Source: Desulfomicrobium apsheronum (lineage in GTDB: Bacteria > Desulfobacterota > Desulfovibrionia > Desulfovibrionales > Desulfomicrobiaceae). Taken from it: 64,000 nucleotides of DNA. Numbering within the stretch: the stretch's first letter is position 1; each line of letters opens with the position of its first letter. This document shows, piece after piece, positions 1 to 7,719 of this stretch. The translations under genes and the position numbers were made by a program. Below the pieces are notes generated by a model. It was not told where the DNA came from, searched no databases, and worked only from the letters and a program-made list of their open reading frames with translations. The DNA lies in the NCBI RefSeq assembly GCF_900114115.1, contig NZ_FORX01000008.1:1-64000 (forward strand). The letters run 5' to 3'.

Positions 1-318
1 CTGAGAATGGACAACGGGCCGGAACTGATTTCCGTGTTGCTGGCTGACTGGGCCGAGAAGAATGGTGTGGAATTGGAGTTCATCCAGCCAGGTAAGCCAA
101 CACAGAATTCGTACATTGAACGCTTTAACAGGACCTACAGGGAAGAGGTGCTGGACTTCTATCTGTTCAAATCCCTGACGGAAGTGAAAGAAATTACGGA
201 GAATTGGCTGAGGCAGTACAACGAGGAACGGCCCCATGAATCTCTTGGCAATTTGACCCCGGCAGAGTTCCTCATGAAAAATTCACCCAAGGAAGTCTCT
301 ACTTTTGGATGGCACTAA
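1..318 (+). CDS. IS3-family transposase OrfB, C-terminal part (5' end outside window)
   Basis: The frame is open from the first base and ends with TAA at 316-318. The visible about 105 residues carry the last part of the rve/DDE integrase core of IS3-family OrfB: MDNGPE near the start, then QPGKPTQN and YIERFNRTYR, which holds the catalytic Glu, and the usual C-terminal NEERPHESLGNLTP. This enzyme carries out cut/circle transposition of IS3-type elements. The sequence looks intact up to its stop, so the element may be complete to the left of the window. The right end of the element probably lies just after the stop (about 334-336), where a second transposase remnant takes over the reading frame. 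Confidence 0.88.
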   Translation: MRMDNGPELISVLLADWAEKNGVELEFIQPGKPTQNSYIERFNRTYREEVLDFYLFKSLTEVKEITENWLRQYNEERPHESLGNLTPAEFLMKNSPKEVSTFGWH

Positions 319-335
319 CTTGGGGAGGGTTACAC

Positions 336-692
336 AGCCTGGACAGATATCTTGTGGAAGAAGCATTCCGGCAATCGAAGGACGACGACCTGGTCAGCAT
401 GTTCCCGATCCGCCACTGGACGGACTCGAAAATCAGATGCCATTTCCTGAGCTGCATCATCGCCCTGGCATATTTGCGACTCGTGGAGTTAAAATTGGAA
501 GATGCCGGAATCCACATGACCGCACAGCGGGCCATGGAACTGATGCGCAATCTGCATTCGTGTCTGTGCTGGAATGGGGAAAAGGAAAAGGCCTTGCGTC
601 TGATCGAAGAACCGTCGCCGGAACAGGCCAAAATCCTGACCGCATTCGGATACGAAGTGACGCGTAGGGTCTTACAAAAAATCAAAAGCTAG
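336..692 (+). pseudogene. 3' fragment of an IS4/IS1634-type transposase
   Basis: An open frame ending with TAG at 690-692 encodes about 118 residues that resemble the C-terminal part of IS1634-type transposases: VEEAFRQSKDDD, then MFPIRHWTDSKIRCHF, then an all-helical tail. The residues VEEAFRQSK include the region of the last catalytic acidic residue. No N-terminal two thirds is present; the frame is cut at about 336, where the IS3-type element ends. The simplest reading is that the IS3 element inserted into an older IS1634-like transposase gene and only the 3' part lies in this window. A frame-compatible ATG at 309 lies inside the other element and is probably not a real start. Confidence 0.72.
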
Positions 693-1136
693 TATGCTGT
701 ATTATTTTGAGTAATCGGCTTTTTGACCAGAAATCTTCGAAACTCCTGTCTGAATTCTAAAAAAATTCATCATACAAAAACAAGCTCATTAATTTAATAA
801 AATTTTGGTTCTTCGACGTTTAATATGCGCATATTCCTGCCATTTTATGAGGATCTTACATTTGCCCAAATAATCATTCTTTTGGGAAAAATTCAGCAGC
901 TTATATGGGCGAAAATGATGAAAAGATTGGATCTTGCAGAAAAAGAGAAGGTAATATTTTAAAAATTATGAAGAAAATAGCGCATGATTAAAGTGTTTGT
1001 TTTCAAAGCTTCTGATAAAGCCTCCAGAAAGAATAACCGAAGGCTTAATATTCAAAATTTTAACTCACCAATATCATGCATAGCGTTGCATTCCAACAGC
1101 CCGACCAGAGACGCACGCTTTGGCGCGTTGCGATCC
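693..1136. other. AT-rich intergenic stretch without a supported gene
   Basis: About 440 bp, clearly more AT-rich than the surroundings, between the transposase remnant and the end of paaK. The only coding hint is a 45-codon frame, 825-962 plus strand (starts MRIFLPFYEDL, ends EKVIF). It has no ribosome binding site in front and I do not recognise it. The base composition fits decayed mobile DNA. Confidence 0.5.
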
Positions 1137-2423
1137 TTACATTTTACGACGATCCACGATCCGGCCTCCGTTGACTCTTTCGATGGTCCTCGGTTCCACC
1201 AATCGAACCTCAAATGCAACGCCCAGTTCTGTTTGCAGACGGATGCGCACGTTTTCGAGGATGCGCTGTGATTTTTTGATGGAGTCAGTGCAAAAGGATT
1301 CCGGGGCTTCGAGCATGATGGTGGCCAGGTCCATATGTCCGACCCGGTCCAGTACGATCTGATAGTGAGGATCGGTCAGGCCCGTGTCGGCGATGACCGC
1401 CTCGATCTGGGCCGGGAAGACGTTTACGCCGTGAATGATGAGCATATCGTCGCTGCGGCCCGGAATGCGGGTCATGCGTTTTAACGTCCGGCCGCAGGGG
1501 CAGGGCGCGTCGATGAGCGTGGTCAGGTCCCCGGTTCGGAAACGAATCAGGGGAAAGGCTTCCTTGGTCAAAGTGGTCAGGACCAGCTCGCCCTTTGCGC
1601 CTGCGGGAAGGACCTCGCCGGTGTCCGGGTCCACGATCTCGGCCAGGAAATGATCCTCGTTGATGTGCAAACCGGCCCGCTCAAGACACTCCCCCGCCAC
1701 GCCCGTTATTTCGCTCAAGCCGTAATTGTCCGTAGCCTGAATACCCAACCGGCTCTCGATTTCCCGGCGGGTCTCTTCGGTCCAAGGCTCAGAACCGAAA
1801 AGGCCGAAGCGCAGACTGAGCGCGGTCTTGTTGACGCCCATCTCATCCAGAGTATCGGCAAGGTGCAGGGCATAACTGGGAGTGCAGACCAGGGCCGTGG
1901 TCCGGTAATCCTGCATGATGGAAATCTGGCGTCTGGCGTCCCCTCCGGAGCTGGGGATAACCGATGCGCCGATCAGCTCCGCCCCGGAATGGACGCCGAA
2001 AGCGCCGGTGAAAAGACCGTAATTGAAGGCGATCTGCACGGCGTCATCCTTGGTCACCCCGCCCGCCGTGAGGATCCGTGCCGCCAGCTCGGACCAGCGA
2101 CGCACATCCCCGGAGGTGTATCCCACCACCGTGGGTTTGCCGGTGGTGCCCGTAGAAGCCTGCATACGAACGACATCGCGCAGGGGCACGGCAAAAAGGC
2201 CGTACGGATAGTTTTGCAGCAGATCTTCCTTGGTGGTGAAGGGCAGCCGCTTCACATCCTCAAGGGACTGCACGTCGTAAGGGTCGATACCAAGCTCCGC
2301 GAAGCGCTTGCGATACAGCGGCACGTTGCGCGCCACGCGGTTCAAGGTGGCCTGCAACCGCTCAAGCTGCAAAAGCTCCAGCTCGCCACGCTCCATGCAT
2401 TCATACTCGCTTTGCCAGTACAT
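1137..2423 (-). CDS. paaK: Phenylacetate-CoA ligase family (AMP-forming aryl-CoA ligase)
   Basis: 428 residues, the normal length for PaaK. It should activate phenylacetate or a related aryl acid to its CoA thioester with ATP via an acyl-adenylate, in the cytoplasm. The adenylate-forming P-loop STGTTGKPTVVGYT is at about residues 91-104, the Tyr-Gly-Leu-Ser-Glu motif (NYGLSEI) at about 238, and the hinge-region RTGD and GRSDDML motifs towards the C-terminus. It is the last gene of a minus-strand run behind livKHMGF, 151 bp after livF. In anaerobes such ligases work with 2-oxoacid:ferredoxin oxidoreductases on aryl-CoA from aromatic amino acids, so the neighbouring importer may bring in aromatic or branched-chain amino acids; that link is inferred. 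Confidence 0.9.
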   Translation of the reverse strand: MYWQSEYECMERGELELLQLERLQATLNRVARNVPLYRKRFAELGIDPYDVQSLEDVKRLPFTTKEDLLQNYPYGLFAVPLRDVVRMQASTGTTGKPTVVGYTSGDVRRWSELAARILTAGGVTKDDAVQIAFNYGLFTGAFGVHSGAELIGASVIPSSGGDARRQISIMQDYRTTALVCTPSYALHLADTLDEMGVNKTALSLRFGLFGSEPWTEETRREIESRLGIQATDNYGLSEITGVAGECLERAGLHINEDHFLAEIVDPDTGEVLPAGAKGELVLTTLTKEAFPLIRFRTGDLTTLIDAPCPCGRTLKRMTRIPGRSDDMLIIHGVNVFPAQIEAVIADTGLTDPHYQIVLDRVGHMDLATIMLEAPESFCTDSIKKSQRILENVRIRLQTELGVAFEVRLVEPRTIERVNGGRIVDRRKM

Positions 2424-2574
2424 CTCCCCCCCCTATAGCTCTAAAAATTCAAGGTCATGCGCGGGAAATTCAAAAAGGATCGTGTGCAAGGCGCAATTTT
2501 AAAACCAGACCAAGGCGGATCACAACACACGCGATGCAACGTTTTGACCGCGGTAGCGCGGCAATCGGGCCTTT

Positions 2575-3315
2575 TCAAGCATCCAGCTCGCGGCCCAGAT
2601 AAGCGCGCTGCACGTCGCGATTGGCAAGCAGCTCATCGGCCGTGCCCTGCAGGATGACCCGTCCGTTTTCCAGCACATACCCCCTGTCGGCGATCTTGAG
2701 TGCGCTGCGGGCATTCTGCTCCACAAGGAGCACGGTCAGGCCAAGACGATCGCGCAGTTCCACTATGTGACGAAAAATATCCTTGACCACAAGCGGGGCC
2801 AGCCCCATGCCCGGCTCGTCCAGAAGCAGCAGCCTTGGACGGGCCATGAGCGCCCTGCCGATGGCCAGCATCTGTTGCTCGCCGCCGGACAGGGTCCCGG
2901 CGGCCTGGGCGCGGCGCTCGCGCAGGACGGGGAACATGGAGTACATGGTCTGAAGATCCTCGGCAATGCCGGCGCGTTGTCGGAATCGCGGGCGGGTATA
3001 GGCTCCCAGGCGCAGATTATCCTCGACGGAGAGCGGGCTGAACACGAGCCGCCCCTCGGGCACATGCGAAATTCCGGCACGCACGATCTGTTCCGGACTG
3101 CGTCGCACCAGATCCTCTTCGCCAAAAATGACGCTGCCCAGCCCGGGCCTGATCAGTCCAGAGATGGTGCAGAGCATGGTGGTCTTGCCCGCGCCGTTAC
3201 CGCCGATGAGGGCCACGATCTCGCCCTGGCGCACGTGCAGAGTGGCTCGGCGCACGGCATGGATGCGGCCGTAAAAGACGTCCATGTTCTTGAGTGAAAG
3301 AAGCGTTGGCTGCAT
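2575..3315 (-). CDS. livF: Branched-chain amino acid ABC transporter, ATPase LivF
   Basis: 246 residues from ATG at 3315 (MQPTLLSLKNMDVFYG); a longer upstream frame exists but would run into livG and lacks family similarity. Walker A is GGNGAGKTT, the ABC signature LSGGEQQM and Walker B LLLLDEPGMGL, all canonical. One of two nucleotide-binding subunits that energise uptake of branched-chain or related amino acids through LivHM. It follows livG with a 2-bp gap, so translation is probably coupled. Substrate specificity cannot be read from the ATPase. Confidence 0.93.
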   Translation of the reverse strand: MQPTLLSLKNMDVFYGRIHAVRRATLHVRQGEIVALIGGNGAGKTTMLCTISGLIRPGLGSVIFGEEDLVRRSPEQIVRAGISHVPEGRLVFSPLSVEDNLRLGAYTRPRFRQRAGIAEDLQTMYSMFPVLRERRAQAAGTLSGGEQQMLAIGRALMARPRLLLLDEPGMGLAPLVVKDIFRHIVELRDRLGLTVLLVEQNARSALKIADRGYVLENGRVILQGTADELLANRDVQRAYLGRELDA

Positions 3316-3317
3316 GA

Positions 3318-4091
3318 TCAGTCCTCGTCTCCGCCCAGATACGCGGCGATGACCTTGGGGTCCTTCTGAACCTGGGCCGGGGTGCCGCGACTGATGGTCT
3401 GTCCGAAACACAGCACCAGGATGGAGTCGCTGATGCGCATCACAAGCTCCATGTCATGCTCGACCAGGATGACGGACAGATTGTAGGTGTCTCGAATGCG
3501 CATGATCAGGTCGGCCAGGACCTGGGTTTCGGCTATGTTGAGCCCGGCCGCCGGTTCATCGAGCAGCAGGAGCTTTGGGCGCGCCGCCAGCGCGCGAGCC
3601 AGTTCGAGCAGTCGCTGCTTGCCGAAGGCCAGATCCTTGGCCGTGGCCGAAGCCAGGTCGGACATGCCCACGAAATCAAGCGCTTCCAGGGCTTCGCGGC
3701 GGACCTCATCTTCCAGACGTCTCGATTTCGGCGTGCGCAGCAGGCTGTGCCAGGCAGGCAGGGACAGTCGCCCGTGGCAGCCCATGGCCACATTCTCAAG
3801 CACCGTCATGTTGGAAAAAATCTCCAGATTCTGAAAGGTGCGCACCATTCCGCTCCAGGCCCTTTCGTGCGCCGGAAGGGCCGTGATACCATGCCCCTCG
3901 AAGGTCAGGGTGCCATGGCTTGGGGTGACCATGCCGGAGATGGCATTGAGGAGCGTTGTCTTGCCCGCTCCGTTGGGACCGATGATGGCCGTGATCTCGT
4001 CGCGCATGGCCTCAAAATGAATATCCGCCAGGGCCTGAACCCCTCCAAAGCGCACGCAGATGCCGCTGCACCCAAGAATCGCGCTATCCAT
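3318..4091 (-). CDS. livG: Branched-chain amino acid ABC transporter, ATPase LivG
   Basis: 257 residues. Walker A GPNGAGKTTLLN is at about 38-49. The signature is LAFGKQRLLE, a LivG-typical departure from LSGGQ. Walker B is LLLLDEPAAGLN, followed by the long LivG C-terminus ending YLGGDED. It is the second ATPase of the importer. Its start overlaps the end of livM by 8 bp and its stop is directly before livF, so it is part of one transcription unit. Confidence 0.93.
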   Translation of the reverse strand: MDSAILGCSGICVRFGGVQALADIHFEAMRDEITAIIGPNGAGKTTLLNAISGMVTPSHGTLTFEGHGITALPAHERAWSGMVRTFQNLEIFSNMTVLENVAMGCHGRLSLPAWHSLLRTPKSRRLEDEVRREALEALDFVGMSDLASATAKDLAFGKQRLLELARALAARPKLLLLDEPAAGLNIAETQVLADLIMRIRDTYNLSVILVEHDMELVMRISDSILVLCFGQTISRGTPAQVQKDPKVIAAYLGGDED

Positions 4092-5049
4092 GGGTAACCC
4101 CCGAAAGACGCGCCTTGCCCCAGGACCACAGCCTGTTCCATCCCCCCGCCATGCCGTCGGGCAGGAACATCATGCACAGGATCAGGATGGCTCCGAAAAG
4201 CAAAACCTCGATATTCTCGAAGGCGCGCAGGAATTCGGGCAGAACGGTGACGAAAAAAGCGCCCACGATGGCTCCCGGCACGCTGATCATGCCACCCAGC
4301 ACAACCATGACGATCAGCTCCACGGAAAACATGAAACCAAAGGACGAAGGGGCGATAAAAGTCAGGTAGTGCGCATAGAGCACTCCGGCGATACTCGAAA
4401 AGGCGGCGGAAAGGACAAAGACGAGGAGTTTGTATCGCGCGATATCCACACCCATGGCCTCGGCCGCCCTCTCCGATGTGTGCAGGGCGCGCAGGGCCCG
4501 GCCGACGCGGCTGTGCAGCAGGTTGAAGGCCAGCCAGACAATGAGGCACAGCATCACCGCCACGGCGCGGTAAAGGGCCACATCCTTGCGCAGCTCAAAA
4601 CCGAAAAAGGACAGGCGCGGAATGCCCACAAAACCGGACGGACCACCGGTTATGTCCACGGTCTCGGTGAAGAGGATGGAAAGAATGATGCCGAATCCCA
4701 AAGTGGCCATGGCCAGATAGTGCCCCTTGAGCTTCAGGGACGGCAGCCCCACCAGAATGCTGACCACCACGGTCAGGGCCACGCCCGAGAGCATGGACAG
4801 ACCGACCGACAGGTCCACGGTAGTGCTCAGATAGGAGCTTGTGTACGCGCCCAGGCCATAGAAACCGGCATGTCCCAGGGAAATCTGTCCGGCATGCCCG
4901 ACCAGCAGGCACAGACCCACGGCGTTCATGGCATGCAGGCATCCCAGGATGAGGATGGTCAGATAATAGTTGTTCGGCAGCAGCGCCGGCGCCAGCATCA
5001 GCAGTCCGAAGAAAACCGCCAGCCAGATCATGTCCTTTCGATACGCCAC
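4084..5049 (-). CDS. livM: Branched-chain amino acid ABC transporter permease LivM
   Basis: 321 residues, mostly hydrophobic, with about 8-10 predicted membrane helices. The LivM hallmark GHAGQISLGHAGFYGLGAY is near residue 51, and the EAA-like cytoplasmic loop (RALHTSERAAEAMGVD) lies in the middle. It forms the membrane channel with LivH. Start ATG at 5049 lies 1 bp after the livH stop; its end overlaps livG. The arrangement is the standard livHMGF order. Confidence 0.92.
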   Translation of the reverse strand: MAYRKDMIWLAVFFGLLMLAPALLPNNYYLTILILGCLHAMNAVGLCLLVGHAGQISLGHAGFYGLGAYTSSYLSTTVDLSVGLSMLSGVALTVVVSILVGLPSLKLKGHYLAMATLGFGIILSILFTETVDITGGPSGFVGIPRLSFFGFELRKDVALYRAVAVMLCLIVWLAFNLLHSRVGRALRALHTSERAAEAMGVDIARYKLLVFVLSAAFSSIAGVLYAHYLTFIAPSSFGFMFSVELIVMVVLGGMISVPGAIVGAFFVTVLPEFLRAFENIEVLLFGAILILCMMFLPDGMAGGWNRLWSWGKARLSGVTHG

Positions 5050-5050
5050 T

Positions 5051-5932
5051 TCACACCCTTTTGGAGTCTTTGAGGCCGAACAGGCCGGAAGGTTTGACGA
5101 AAAGAAGAATCAGCAAAATGACGAAGGCCAGCGCGTCCTTGTAGGCCGAGGACACAAACCCTGCCCCAAACGATTCCAGCACACCGAGAATGACGCCCCC
5201 GGCCGCTGCCCCGAAAGGATTGCCAAGCCCCCCCAGAATGCAGGCCGCGAACCCCTTGAGGCCGAGCATGATGCCGACGTCATAGGAAGTCATGGTGATG
5301 GGAGCCAGAATCACGCCGCCTACGGCACCGACCAGGGCGGAGATCATGAACGACAGAAGCACCATGCGCTGCACGCCGATGCCGACCAGAGAGGCTGCCT
5401 TGGAATCAAAGGAACAGGCCAACATGGCCTTGCCGTGGATGGTCCCGGAGAAAAACATCTTCAGGGCGCCGAGCAGAAAAAGGCTTATGACCAGGACCCA
5501 GATGGCCTGCGGCATGATGGCGGCCCCAAGGAACATGATCGGCTGATTTCCGGAAAAAGGTTCGAGAACGTGAGTGTCCTTGCCCCAAAGCAGCATGGCC
5601 AAGCCACGAATGAAAATCGAAACGCCGATGGTGATGATGATCAGGTTGATGGCTGGACAGTCCCGCACCGGCCGGATGGCCAGGCGCTCCACCAGGGCAC
5701 CGGCCATGGTCGCCCCGAGAACGGCCAGCACCACTGCCGCAGGCTCACCGAAACCAAGGGAGTGCATGAAGTAGACACTCATCATCCCGCCGAGCATGAC
5801 AAATTCACCCTGGGCGAAATTGATCACGCCGGTGGTGTTGAAGATGATGGTGAAACCCAAGGCAGTGAGCCCGTAGGTACTGCCCAGCGTGAGCCCCGTG
5901 ATCAGATATTGCAGCAGGCTGGATGGATCCAT
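5051..5932 (-). CDS. livH: Branched-chain amino acid ABC transporter permease LivH
   Basis: 293 residues from ATG at 5932 (MDPSSLLQYLITGLTLG); a longer frame to 5971 would start inside the preceding terminator hairpin and is rejected. Typical LivH features are GLTALGFTIIFNTTGVINFAQGEF split over helices 1-2, RPVRDCPAINLIIITIGVS in the middle, and a C-terminal helix ending in KPSGLFGLK. It partners LivM in the inner membrane. A rho-independent hairpin separates it from livK, which would set the permease genes at a lower transcript level than the binding protein. Confidence 0.92.
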   Translation of the reverse strand: MDPSSLLQYLITGLTLGSTYGLTALGFTIIFNTTGVINFAQGEFVMLGGMMSVYFMHSLGFGEPAAVVLAVLGATMAGALVERLAIRPVRDCPAINLIIITIGVSIFIRGLAMLLWGKDTHVLEPFSGNQPIMFLGAAIMPQAIWVLVISLFLLGALKMFFSGTIHGKAMLACSFDSKAASLVGIGVQRMVLLSFMISALVGAVGGVILAPITMTSYDVGIMLGLKGFAACILGGLGNPFGAAAGGVILGVLESFGAGFVSSAYKDALAFVILLILLFVKPSGLFGLKDSKRV

Positions 5933-5943
5933 TTTCTCACATG

Positions 5944-5979
5944 AAAAAAGCCGGCGGACTTGAATCTCCACCGGCTTTT
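5944..5979 (-). terminator. Hairpin with U-run between livK and livH
   Basis: On the minus strand AAAAGCCGGTGGA pairs with TCCGCCGGCTTTTTT around a small loop, giving a GC-rich stem followed by a T-run. It lies in the 61 bp between livK and livH. Since no other promoter is evident, it probably works as a partial terminator, giving excess binding protein over transporter. Confidence 0.8.
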
Positions 5980-5993
5980 GGTCATTTAATGAT

Positions 5994-7133
5994 TTAGTTC
6001 AGAGCCTTCCAGGCGCCATTTTCGATGGTCACCATAATGAACGCAGACTCGTCTAGGCCGTTATGATTCTCGGGTGAATAGGTATACACTCCCGAGGTGC
6101 CCGCGAAGCCTGAAATTTTCTCCAGGTTGTCGCGGATATCGGTTGATTTGGCGGAATCTCCCTTGGCGATGGCTTCCATGACCAGCGCGAAGGCGTCATG
6201 GGCATAGCCGCCAAAAGAGGAAATCTGGGTGCCGTAGGCTTTGGCGTATCCCTCCACATAGGCTTCAAGCACAGCTTTTTGTGGGTGATCGGCCGGGACC
6301 TGCTCCACCGCCACCAGGCGACCAGCGGGCAGTACAAGCCCTTCGGCGGCTTCCCCGGCAAGCTCGATGAACTTGTTCGAGGCCACACCGTGGCTCATGT
6401 ACAGAGGCACGGTCAGGCCCAGCTGGACACGGTTACGGGCGACCACGGCCGGGCCGGGATTGGTGCCCCAGCAAATGATGGCGTCGGCGGCCGCACCCTT
6501 GATCTTGGTCAACTGCGCGGTCATGTCGGTGTCTTTGGGTCCATAGACCTCATCGGCGGCAAGCTCGAATCCTTGCGCTGGGATGAGTTCCTTCAGAACG
6601 CTGCGCCCGGCCTGGCCATAGCCGTCGGATACGGTCAGGATGGCGAGCCTAGAGTACCCTTTGGCCTTGGCATCCTGGAGAATTCTGGTCACGGCGTGGC
6701 GATCCAGCTGCGGCGTATTGAACACCCACGGATCAACCGGGCGCACGATTTTCTCGGCGGCGGCGCAGGAAACCAGCGGCACCTCGGCGGAAGAAAAAAA
6801 CTTGGAGATAGCCAAGGTGTTGCCGGAAATGCTGGGACCGATGACCACGGCCACCTGATCCTGATCGAGCAGCTTCTTGGCAGCCATGACGCACTTGTTC
6901 ACATCCGATTCATCGTCGTAAACGATGACTTCGACCATCTGTCCGTTCACCCCGCCGGCGGCGTTAAGTTGATCCTGAAGCATGACCAGCGTGTTTTTTT
7001 CGGGTTCGCCCAGGAAGGACGCCGGACCGGTCACGGAAAGGATGGCGCCGATCTTAATCGCATCGGCCGCAAAGGCCGGAACGCAAGTCAACAGATAGGC
7101 GACAAGCGCAATGACACATTTTGCCGCGTTCAT
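5994..7133 (-). CDS. livK: Periplasmic branched-chain amino acid-type binding protein LivK
   Basis: 379 residues from ATG at 7133, chosen because GGAGG sits 6 bp upstream and the protein then opens with a classical signal peptide (MNAAKCVIALVAYLLTCVPA, cleaved after AFA). The mature part starts with IKIGAILSVTGPASFLGE, the signature of type I periplasmic binding proteins (Peripla_BP_6/ANF family), and continues with VEVIVYDDESD and VVIGPSISG. It should capture substrate in the periplasm for LivHMGF. The association with paaK suggests an amino acid or aromatic acid, but specificity is not visible. A promoter with TTGACA and an unusual 9-bp repeat array lie upstream. Confidence 0.92.
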   Translation of the reverse strand: MNAAKCVIALVAYLLTCVPAFAADAIKIGAILSVTGPASFLGEPEKNTLVMLQDQLNAAGGVNGQMVEVIVYDDESDVNKCVMAAKKLLDQDQVAVVIGPSISGNTLAISKFFSSAEVPLVSCAAAEKIVRPVDPWVFNTPQLDRHAVTRILQDAKAKGYSRLAILTVSDGYGQAGRSVLKELIPAQGFELAADEVYGPKDTDMTAQLTKIKGAAADAIICWGTNPGPAVVARNRVQLGLTVPLYMSHGVASNKFIELAGEAAEGLVLPAGRLVAVEQVPADHPQKAVLEAYVEGYAKAYGTQISSFGGYAHDAFALVMEAIAKGDSAKSTDIRDNLEKISGFAGTSGVYTYSPENHNGLDESAFIMVTIENGAWKALN

Positions 7134-7189
7134 GGAAACCTCCGAAAATTTTGATGAAAAAACAAAGAAAAAAGGATGCTGAACGATAA

Positions 7190-7218
7190 TCGATAACCCG
7201 ATCACGCACCAGTGTCAA
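7190..7218 (-). promoter_or_regulatory. Putative livK promoter
   Basis: Perfect -35 TTGACA (7218-7213), 17-bp spacer, weaker -10 TATCGA (7195-7190). It would start transcription near 7183, about 50 nt before the livK ATG. Read directly from the sequence; the -10 matches the consensus at only about half its positions. Confidence 0.55.
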
Positions 7219-7231
7219 TTCATGGGCTTTT

Positions 7232-7270
7232 CATAGGTCCCATAGGTCCTATGGGTCCTATAGGACCTAT
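7232..7270. repeat. Four tandem 9-bp units upstream of livK promoter
   Basis: CATAGGTCC, CATAGGTCC, TATGGGTCC and TATAGGACC follow one another without gaps, then TAT. The last two create a perfect 14-bp palindrome GGTCCTATAGGACC (7254-7267). The block sits 14-52 bp upstream of the livK -35 box, where an activator would bind. Function is inferred from position only. Confidence 0.8.
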
Positions 7271-7290
7271 TCTTCCCCCCCAAAAAAACA

Positions 7291-7323
7291 AAAGGCCCGT
7301 CATGCAGCATCATGACGGGCTTT
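7291..7323 (-). terminator. rpsT terminator
   Basis: GCCCGTCATG (7295-7304) pairs with CATGACGGGC (7311-7320) around a 6-nt loop. On the minus strand the wrong-side flank is short, whereas plus-strand reading gives only TTTCG; the A-rich flank 7281-7293 becomes a T-run for transcripts running towards livK. It lies 27 bp past the rpsT stop. Confidence 0.75.
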
Positions 7324-7350
7324 CGTAACTCAATTGAAGGCGTAGAGTGA

Positions 7351-7611
7351 CTAGATTTTGTTCGAGGCCACGGAGAGCCTGGAAATCTTTCTGGCTGCGG
7401 TACGCCAGTGCACGATCTTCTTGCTCGCGGCCTTGTCCAGAATGGAGGTGACGTTCTTCAGGGCGTTTGCGACGGCTTCGTTGTCGTTGGACTCGATGGC
7501 TGCATGCAAAGCCTTTGTGGCGTTCTTCACCCGAGTTTTCATCATTCTGTTGCGCTCGCGAGCCTTCAGGCTCTGGCGGTGTCTCTTCAGGGCAGACTTG
7601 TGATTGGCCAA
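7351..7611 (-). CDS. rpsT: 30S ribosomal protein S20
   Basis: 86 residues opening ANHKSALKRHRQSLKARERNR after the initiator, the S20 N-terminus. It is a small, strongly basic helical protein that binds 16S rRNA early in 30S assembly. The start is TTG at 7611: AAGGAG sits 6 nt before it, and S20 always begins at ANHKSA. An in-frame TTG at 7629 overlaps that ribosome-binding site and is rejected. A UUG start for rpsT is also known in Escherichia coli, where it takes part in S20 autoregulation; the same may hold here. Confidence 0.95.
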   Translation of the reverse strand: MANHKSALKRHRQSLKARERNRMMKTRVKNATKALHAAIESNDNEAVANALKNVTSILDKAASKKIVHWRTAARKISRLSVASNKI

Positions 7612-7719
7612 AATATAACTCCTTCTCAAATTAAACGCGTGTTTCTATCAGCATCAAGATGCCTCTGCAATCCGGCGTCATTAGCCGAAGCTTTCGAGGT
7701 ATGTCAAGCCTTGGACGCC

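Noticed and set aside
825-962. 45-codon frame in the AT-rich gap
   Set aside because: No ribosome-binding site and no recognisable family; kept only as a note.
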